A DNA stretch of 12,738 nucleotides from Rodentolepis nana. Taxonomy: Eukaryota; Platyhelminthes; Cestoda; Cyclophyllidea; Hymenolepididae. Numbering within the stretch: the stretch's first letter is position 1; each line of letters starts with the position of its first letter. The position numbers were made by a program, and so were the translations under genes. The notes under the pieces were generated by a model. The model was not told the origin of the DNA. It did no database searches and saw nothing but the letters and a program-made list of their open reading frames with translations. The DNA is taken from the NCBI GenBank assembly GCA_900617975.1, contig UZAE01013544.1, positions 4,081-16,818 of the forward strand. The letters run 5' to 3'. Shown in pieces: positions 9,190 to 12,738 of the stretch.

Positions 9190-9510
9190 TTAATGCCAAT
9201 TGCATAATTCACTATAAATTAGTTTTAATTTAGCTCTATCTGTTAGCCTAAAAATATTATCCATAGCGGTTGAATAAACGTACGGATTTAAATAATTCGC
9301 TCTATACTCTAACAGTTGGAAATTAGCAAGGATAAGGGGGGAACTGGTGAAGTTCGAATATTGCAGTGTTAGAATATGAAGTATTAGACTAGTCCCACAG
9401 AAAAAACTAAAAGTATGCAACGGGAGTCCAAAGATCATATTTTGAATGACTCCCGAAGCTCCATCTCTGGCTGCTAATTTAATATTGAGTAATGTAAAAA
9501 GAGCACTCAT
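9190..9510 (-). pseudogene. Hydrophobic 106-codon ORF with weak GPCR TM6-TM7 resemblance
   Basis: This is the longest open frame in the window. Residues about 21-50 form an uncharged hydrophobic stretch with IFGLPLHTF, which resembles the CWxP region of helix 6 in rhodopsin-class receptors but lacks the Cys-Trp pair. Residues 75-79 are NPYVY, a perfect NPxxY, followed by F87-R88 near the place where helix 8 would begin. The spacing from Pro30 to Asn75 is at the long end of what such receptors show. Against this, the would-be helix 7 has Glu-Tyr-Arg inside it, there are no helices 1-5, and a stop lies two codons upstream of the Met. It could be a receptor exon fragment, a decayed pseudogene, or chance. 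Confidence 0.2.
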
Positions 9511-9570
9511 TACTCCCTAAGGTCTATCAAACATCCTGTTAGTATCTATGTACACTCAGAAACATGAATA

Positions 9571-9596
9571 CATGTATGTGTGTATGTGTGTGTGTA
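9571..9596. repeat. (TG)n/(TATG)n microsatellite
   Basis: CATGTATGTGTGTATGTG continues into TG repeats. It is paired with a CA repeat about 160 bp downstream, which could allow local inverted pairing. Confidence 0.9.
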
Positions 9597-9692
9597 GCAA
9601 CGAATTGACCAATAAGGATAGGCGCGTGTGCACACTTGGGAGAATCGACCCGAACACAACCACGTTCGCACCTAGGCAAAGACGGTGAATTT

Positions 9693-9714
9693 GCTACTGC
9701 AGAAGCACAGTAGC
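9693..9714. repeat. Perfect 7-bp hairpin with 8-nt loop
   Basis: GCTACTG-CAGAAGCA-CAGTAGC is an exact inverted repeat in the comparatively GC-rich island 9600-9740. The palindrome GTGTGCACAC (9626-9635) lies nearby. Confidence 0.55.
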
Positions 9715-9750
9715 TACGGCAAAGGGGAATAGAGACTAGACACCATACAT

Positions 9751-9777
9751 CACACGCTCACACACACACACACACAC
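9751..9777. repeat. (CA)n microsatellite
   Basis: CACACGCT followed by an uninterrupted CA repeat. It is complementary to the TG repeat at 9571-9596. Confidence 0.9.
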
Positions 9778-10098
9778 TTTGGTGGAAGCAGCATACGTCC
9801 TGCAGCAGAAACTTCAGGTCGACCACTTTAACTCTACACAGTTATCTCTCCCGTTTCGAAAACTCAGCCAACGTAGCTTTCGCATTGGTCTTTTCGCGTA
9901 AAACTCAAGGAAAATATTACTTAACTTACTACTGGAGTTAAAAACGACAGAATGGCCACTATTCAAATAAGCGAACCAGAGGCTAGTATTGTAGCCATGT
10001 CCCACACTATCTTCCGCCCTAGTTCACCATCGGAATCTCGACTTGAGGTTAGCTTATTTCTGACTTTACTTTCTCAATTAATCTGTCACGGTTCAAAC

Positions 10099-10130
10099 AT
10101 AACTATTGAAGCCCTGTCATAAATAAATTT
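10099..10130 (+). repeat. Probable relic of the SINE 3' end
   Basis: ATAACTATTGAAGCCCTG followed by TCATAAATAAATTT resembles the 3' block and tail of copies 3 and 5 (ATAACTATCATGAAGCCTG, then AATAAAT). No upstream portion is recognisable. It could be a severely truncated or decayed copy or a chance AT-rich match. Confidence 0.4.
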
Positions 10131-10367
10131 CTTAACAATTTCATTTCTGTCAAGTCAGAAGGGAAGTGAGCAAATTAGCAAATAAGTCTCTAAAGGAGCG
10201 TGAGTAAGACCTATCATTAATCAATCATTTTTCACAGATGTAAAAGCGTGTCTTAATAGGGGACAACTTCCTGGTTATAAATTGAGGAACAGCATGCATT
10301 TACCTGTTAATTATAGTTATTTCCTTTCCTAACTACCTTAATTATTTTGGGTTCTTCGCAAACTCCA

Positions 10368-10386
10368 TCTCTCTCTCTCTCTCTCT
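10368..10386. repeat. (TC)n microsatellite
   Basis: About nine TC units, roughly 200 bp upstream of exon a. Confidence 0.9.
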
Positions 10387-10499
10387 TGCTCCCTTTCTGT
10401 AACAATGGGAAGTGTATGTGAGATACAATCTCGTATACATGAGCAGAAATTACCCGATGTAATGGTCTAATTTAATAGGAGGAGTGAAGGAAGAGGAGC

Positions 10500-10513
10500 G
10501 GGGTGGGGTGGGG
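10500..10513 (+). repeat. Triple GGGG tract upstream of exon a
   Basis: GGGGTGGGGTGGGG lies about 70 nt before the exon a acceptor in the gene's sense strand. Three runs are present, and a fourth would have to come from the GG pairs just upstream (GGAGGAG, GAGGAG). It may influence splicing as G runs do in many introns, but this is inference. Confidence 0.45.
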
Positions 10514-10581
10514 TATGTGTGAGGAACAAAAAATGCACTTAACGTCAAGATAGAATCAACCTGTTAATATTATCCTTTTAG

Positions 10582-10638
10582 GCAAGAGTAGCAGAACTAG
10601 AGGAGCGACTACAGGATGAACGCATTGTTCTCACTAAG
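10582..10638 (+). CDS. Exon a of the myosin-rod-like gene (19 codons)
   Basis: The exon follows a pyrimidine-containing acceptor ending TTTTAG and stops at the donor GTATGC, the weakest of the four donors. It is 57 nt and phase 0 at both sides. It encodes ARVAELEERLQDERIVLTK, with hydrophobic residues at heptad positions (V3, L6, L10, L17). It corresponds to the start of the paramyosin rod (an RVxELE-type segment) or to an internal myosin rod segment (RIEELEEEL-type). If the protein is a paramyosin, only a short head exon would be missing upstream. If it is a myosin, the motor and neck are missing. Confidence 0.75.
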
Positions 10639-12697
10639 GTATGCTTCCTAATTATACCAGTACTTACATGATGCATTAATCTCTCTGTGCGGGGGATATC
10701 GCGTTAATGCTCTTTGGTTGCTTTTAATTCTTCTCCTCATAGAGTCAAAGAGACAACTGCGATTTGGCACTGGAGATTGAAATGCTCCAAGAACGTCTCG
10801 AGGAAGCCAATGAAACCATTTCGCAGCACGTAAGTCATTCTCATCGATAAATTAGTCTGTCGGTTTTGCAAAACTCGTTTAGCTTTTTTCTTCCTTCGAG
10901 AAGTAAGTCATATCTTGACTTCTAATTAAATTGAGTGTAACTTTTTACCTTACAGTTTTATTGTTAGTTGATTAATGCGAAACTCAGCCCTCTTGTGATT
11001 GATTATTATAAAGTCTTTTCCTATTATCGGATTTTAACTTTTAAGTTTAGTTTATCTTTAGCCCTTTTTGAGATCTCTGTCTGGAGTAATTTGGGGGGTT
11101 TTATACATCAGCAGATTCACGCCCAATTGTGACTCTTTTGCAGTGGATTAAATGAAGGGTTAATATAATGAGGCGAACCTCCCTCTCCCCCTCCTTCATT
11201 TTTCTGGGAACCCATAATTCAAAAGATCCAATCTGAGTTTTCGAATCTCATGCACCAGTGAGTGCGTAAATCACAGGTTTAAAATAATGAGAAACCTTAC
11301 TGACGGGTCTTTAATGCATTTTAAAAGTTGGGTAAATTTGTTTTAAGTCACTTTTTTCTGATGGGAAAGTATAAGTGGCTATTATTTTGCAACGCGAAAT
11401 CACCCACCAATCACCATTTCATTCTCAAAAATACTTTACAATGCTCATGGCAATAATATATCTAAGGATTCATTCAACTGTGATCTAGGTCATCCTTCCA
11501 TTCAACCCAATGATGGCATATATCTCTTCCCCCTTAATGAATTAGCGATCTTCTTTTGTATTTGGACAGATGGATACTATTCGAAGAAAGGAGATGGAAC
11601 TTGCAATGGTTCAAAAGGAGCGAGATTTGCTACGGCACACTCAAGAAGAGGACGCCGCATCGTTACGCAAACGCTACCAAACCTCGATTGAGGAGCAAAA
11701 CCACGAACTCGACGATTTTCGACGAATCAAGTCCAAGTAAGTACATACAACTGCATAGAATGGCAATCAAAGTCGTGACCTCACGTCACTGCGTTAGCTG
11801 TTTTAATTTTCTGCGTTCCTTTACGTGACTTCTTTCCTTCCGGTAAGGTCAAAGTAGAATACAGACGTTGATTTGACATTAAAGGACTTGACCTCATTCC
11901 CCAAGCCCTTTCTGATCCATGGCCTAAAACTAAGGCGAGAGCTAGAAGGATTTAATGGATGATCTACTTTGGATCCCGCTAGGCAAAGATTTATACCAAA
12001 TGGCAGGCGTTTTGATAGTTATCATTAGCTCTTTAGTTGACTTCAGGCTTCACAGAGTAGAGGAGGAACATCATAGGGAAAAAAGTCGAGAAGGGGGGGG
12101 GGACGGAAGAGTGTTTCAAAGATATAAAAGAGACAGTCACAAAGGTAAAAAAAGATGAGGTGAGTACTGTGGTAGTAGTCGAATATGACATACAATGGGG
12201 TCATGGTAGTTTGAAGTCAGAAGTCAACTTCCGGTTAATAGACTTTTTGCCGTGTGAATATACGTTGCCCAGGGTGCGCCACGTGGAGGTAAGTCTATCG
12301 CACACCCCTTATTGATAGTCATTTAAAGGTGATTCGGATTTCCGTTTACTATATATCTCCTTATATGTACCTGTTGGAGTTGGTCAAATTCTTCTAGATG
12401 CAGCAACCAATCCGCCGTGTTTTTCATACGCATTTCACTAGTAATCATTTATAGTTTGGTATGCGTTTTAGAAGGTTGATTAGCATAAAGTAGTAATTTT
12501 CACTTTTGATATACTTTTTGTTACGGTCATTAACGGGTCCGATATTCTGCCTGTTGAACCTCTTTTTTCATTGCAAACAAGCTGTTGGCTATTTACTAAC
12601 ATTTTCTTACATTTTCAGGCTGGAAAAGGAGAAGAGCGAACTGCTGAACCAGGTGGAAAAATTCGCCAGTGATCTTTCCAAAATTGAGCTTATGAAC
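10582..12697 (+). CDS. Partial gene: myosin-rod/paramyosin-type coiled-coil protein, four internal exons
   Basis: Four exons (10582-10638, 10743-10829, 11570-11736, 12619-12697) join in one open frame of 130 residues, and every intron is GT-AG. The product has no Pro, Gly or Trp, is very rich in Glu, Lys, Arg, Gln and Leu, and follows a heptad pattern, so it is a long two-stranded coiled coil. Segments such as ELEERL, QERLEEA, RRKEMEL, SLRKRYQ and KLEKEKSELL fall in the same order and spacing as one region of the muscle myosin-II heavy-chain rod and the related paramyosin (Myosin_tail_1 type), apparently without gaps. By family knowledge such proteins build thick filaments of muscle. Positions usually conserved in that region, such as the AGG after RLEEA, differ here, so a divergent paralogue is likely. 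Both ends of the gene lie outside the window; no start, stop or motor domain is present. The identity as a myosin-tail family member is fairly secure, but the choice between myosin heavy chain and paramyosin is not. Confidence 0.8.
10639..10742 (+). other. Intron between exons a and b (104 nt)
   Basis: This is a short GT-AG intron with a GTATGC donor and a T-rich stretch (TTTTAATTCTTCTCCTCAT) before the acceptor AG. No repeat is seen in it. Confidence 0.75.
10743..10829 (+). CDS. Exon b of the myosin-rod-like gene (29 codons)
   Basis: The exon lies between a CTCATAG acceptor and a consensus GTAAGT donor after a short 104-nt intron. It is 87 nt, phase 0 at both sides. It encodes residues 20-48, including LALEIEML and QERLEEANE, with core positions L27, I31, L34, L38, A41 and I45. 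The segment aligns with the SERLEEAGG region of muscle myosins but has NE where the family normally has GG. Using the AG two bases downstream as acceptor would break the frame, so 10743 is the preferred start. Confidence 0.8.
10830..11569 (+). other. Intron between exons b and c (740 nt)
   Basis: GT-AG intron with a consensus GTAAGT donor. It is AT-rich, holds a short CCCTCTCCCCCTCC tract near 11180, and contains no open frame or repeat copy that I could recognise. Confidence 0.75.
11570..11736 (+). CDS. Exon c of the myosin-rod-like gene (55 codons plus 2 nt), containing a heptad skip
   Basis: The acceptor is TTTGGACAG and the donor is GTAAGT. The exon is 167 nt, entered in phase 0 and left after two bases of a Lys codon completed by exon d. 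It encodes residues 49-103 plus the split codon: a charged segment with RRKEMELAM, ERDLLRHTQEED, SLRKRYQTSIEE and ELDDFRRIKS. The core runs in one heptad register to about residue 87 and then continues shifted by one residue, which is the behaviour of a myosin skip residue. The exon begins with an ATG, but this is an internal Met, not a start. The open frame at 11556-11828 is a different frame over this exon and is not real. Confidence 0.85.
11989..12308 (-). repeat. SINE-like repeat copy 6, inside the c-d intron
   Basis: On the minus strand the copy starts at GGGGTGTGCGATAGAC (12308), has the full head and middle, then AGCTAATGATAACTATCAAA and CATTTGGTATAAAT at about 11989. A run of ten G (plus strand, 12093-12102) marks the same internal slot that is expanded in copy 3. 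No convincing target-site duplication is visible. It is antisense to the host gene. The open frame at 11955-12158 overlapping it is fortuitous. Confidence 0.88.
12287..12294 (+). promoter_or_regulatory. Cryptic 5' splice site (AGGTAAGT) carried by repeat copy 6
   Basis: The antisense strand of the repeat head contains a perfect AG/GTAAGT consensus, with GT at 12289-12290. In this copy it lies in the sense of the host gene, inside the c-d intron and upstream of exon d. It matches the consensus better than the genuine GTATGC or GTGAGT donors. Use in splicing is not shown by the sequence. Confidence 0.5.
12619..12697 (+). CDS. Exon d of the myosin-rod-like gene (26 codons)
   Basis: The exon follows the acceptor ACATTTTCAG and ends at a GTGAGT donor. 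It is 79 nt: the first base completes the split Lys codon and the rest gives LEKEKSELLNQVEKFASD followed by LSKIELMN. LEKEKSEL is a hallmark string of muscle myosin rods just after the first skip residue. Core positions L105, L112, V116, F119, L123 and I126 continue the shifted register from exon c. The gene continues into an intron that runs off the window in a C-rich tract. Confidence 0.82.
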
Positions 12698-12709
12698 GTG
12701 AGTCGATTC

Positions 12710-12738
12710 CCCTCACCCCTCCCCCCCTCCCCCCCCTC
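12710..12738. repeat. C-rich tract at the right window end
   Basis: CCCCTCACCCCTCCCCCC-type sequence runs to the last base, inside the intron after exon d. With the C13 at positions 1-13 it suggests that sequence assembly stopped at C-rich tracts on both sides. Confidence 0.8.

Larger units (their letters stand above)
9511..10581. other. Stretch upstream of exon a
   Basis: It contains the paired TG and CA microsatellites, a comparatively GC-rich island, the probable repeat-tail relic, a TC microsatellite and the triple GGGG tract. No upstream exon of the myosin-like gene was found here. Confidence 0.65.
11737..12618 (+). other. Intron between exons c and d (882 nt) hosting a SINE-like copy
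   Basis: GT-AG intron with a GTAAGT donor and a TTACATTTTCAG acceptor. About a third of its length is the repeat copy at 11989-12308, inserted antisense to the gene. That copy brings a second perfect AGGTAAGT into the intron in the gene's own sense. The remaining sequence is AT-rich and featureless. Confidence 0.8.

Noticed and set aside
9818..9829. GTCGACCACTT shared with the middle of repeat copy 1
   Set aside because: The match is only 11 bp and the flanks do not continue it, so it is not called a repeat fragment.
11556..11828. 90-codon plus-strand open frame
   Set aside because: It overlaps exon c in a different frame and runs past the donor into the intron. The coiled-coil frame with matched splice phases is the real one.
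11955..12158. 67-codon plus-strand frame in the c-d intron
   Set aside because: Most of it is repeat copy 6 read antisense. It has no domain, and the equivalent frames in other copies are broken.
1..12738. CRISPR arrays, bacterial operons, prophage genes
   Set aside because: The GT-AG introns, microsatellites and SINE-like repeats are eukaryotic. The repeats are dispersed in both orientations and unevenly spaced.

Overview
The window looks like metazoan nuclear DNA from an AT-rich, intron-rich, repeat-laden genome. Four short exons joined by GT-AG introns lie at the right end. The rest is non-coding DNA holding six copies of one roughly 300-bp dispersed repeat, microsatellites and long C/G homopolymers. 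The exons encode a myosin-rod/paramyosin-type coiled coil. With the large non-coding fraction and the SINE-like repeat, a large-genome flatworm such as a diphyllobothriid tapeworm is my best guess, but this is inference. Both window ends are C-rich runs and an N sits inside a C run, which suggests a complete contig that broke at homopolymers.

Layout. Positions 1-10,581 contain no exon I can defend. This stretch is intergenic or the interior of a very long upstream intron. It holds five repeat copies (1834-2072, 3013-3298, 5301-5650, 6076-6386, 8150-8383), a probable relic repeat tail at 10,099-10,130, microsatellites, a few perfect hairpins, and one hydrophobic antisense ORF (9190-9510) with a weak resemblance to the last two helices of a rhodopsin-class receptor. 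Positions 10,582-12,697 hold four consecutive in-frame exons (57, 87, 167 and 79 nt; 130 residues). The third intron carries the sixth repeat copy (11,989-12,308).

The repeat is the most distinctive content. In its proposed sense orientation it starts with a sharp GGGGTG end, followed by a head of about 70 nt that can fold into a closed stem enclosing two hairpins. A purine/pyrimidine-rich middle follows, then a conserved 3' block with a TGATA/TATCA palindrome, and an (AAAT)n-like tail. One copy is flanked by a 12-bp target-site duplication with one mismatch, and a second by an imperfect duplication of about 15 bp. Truncation from the GGGGTG end in one copy also fits a SINE moved by a LINE. 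I do not recognise the family.

Read on the opposite strand, every copy that retains the head carries a perfect AGGTAAGT 5' splice-site consensus. The intronic copy presents it in the sense of the myosin-like gene. No operons, bacterial genes, CRISPR arrays, tRNAs or rRNAs were seen.
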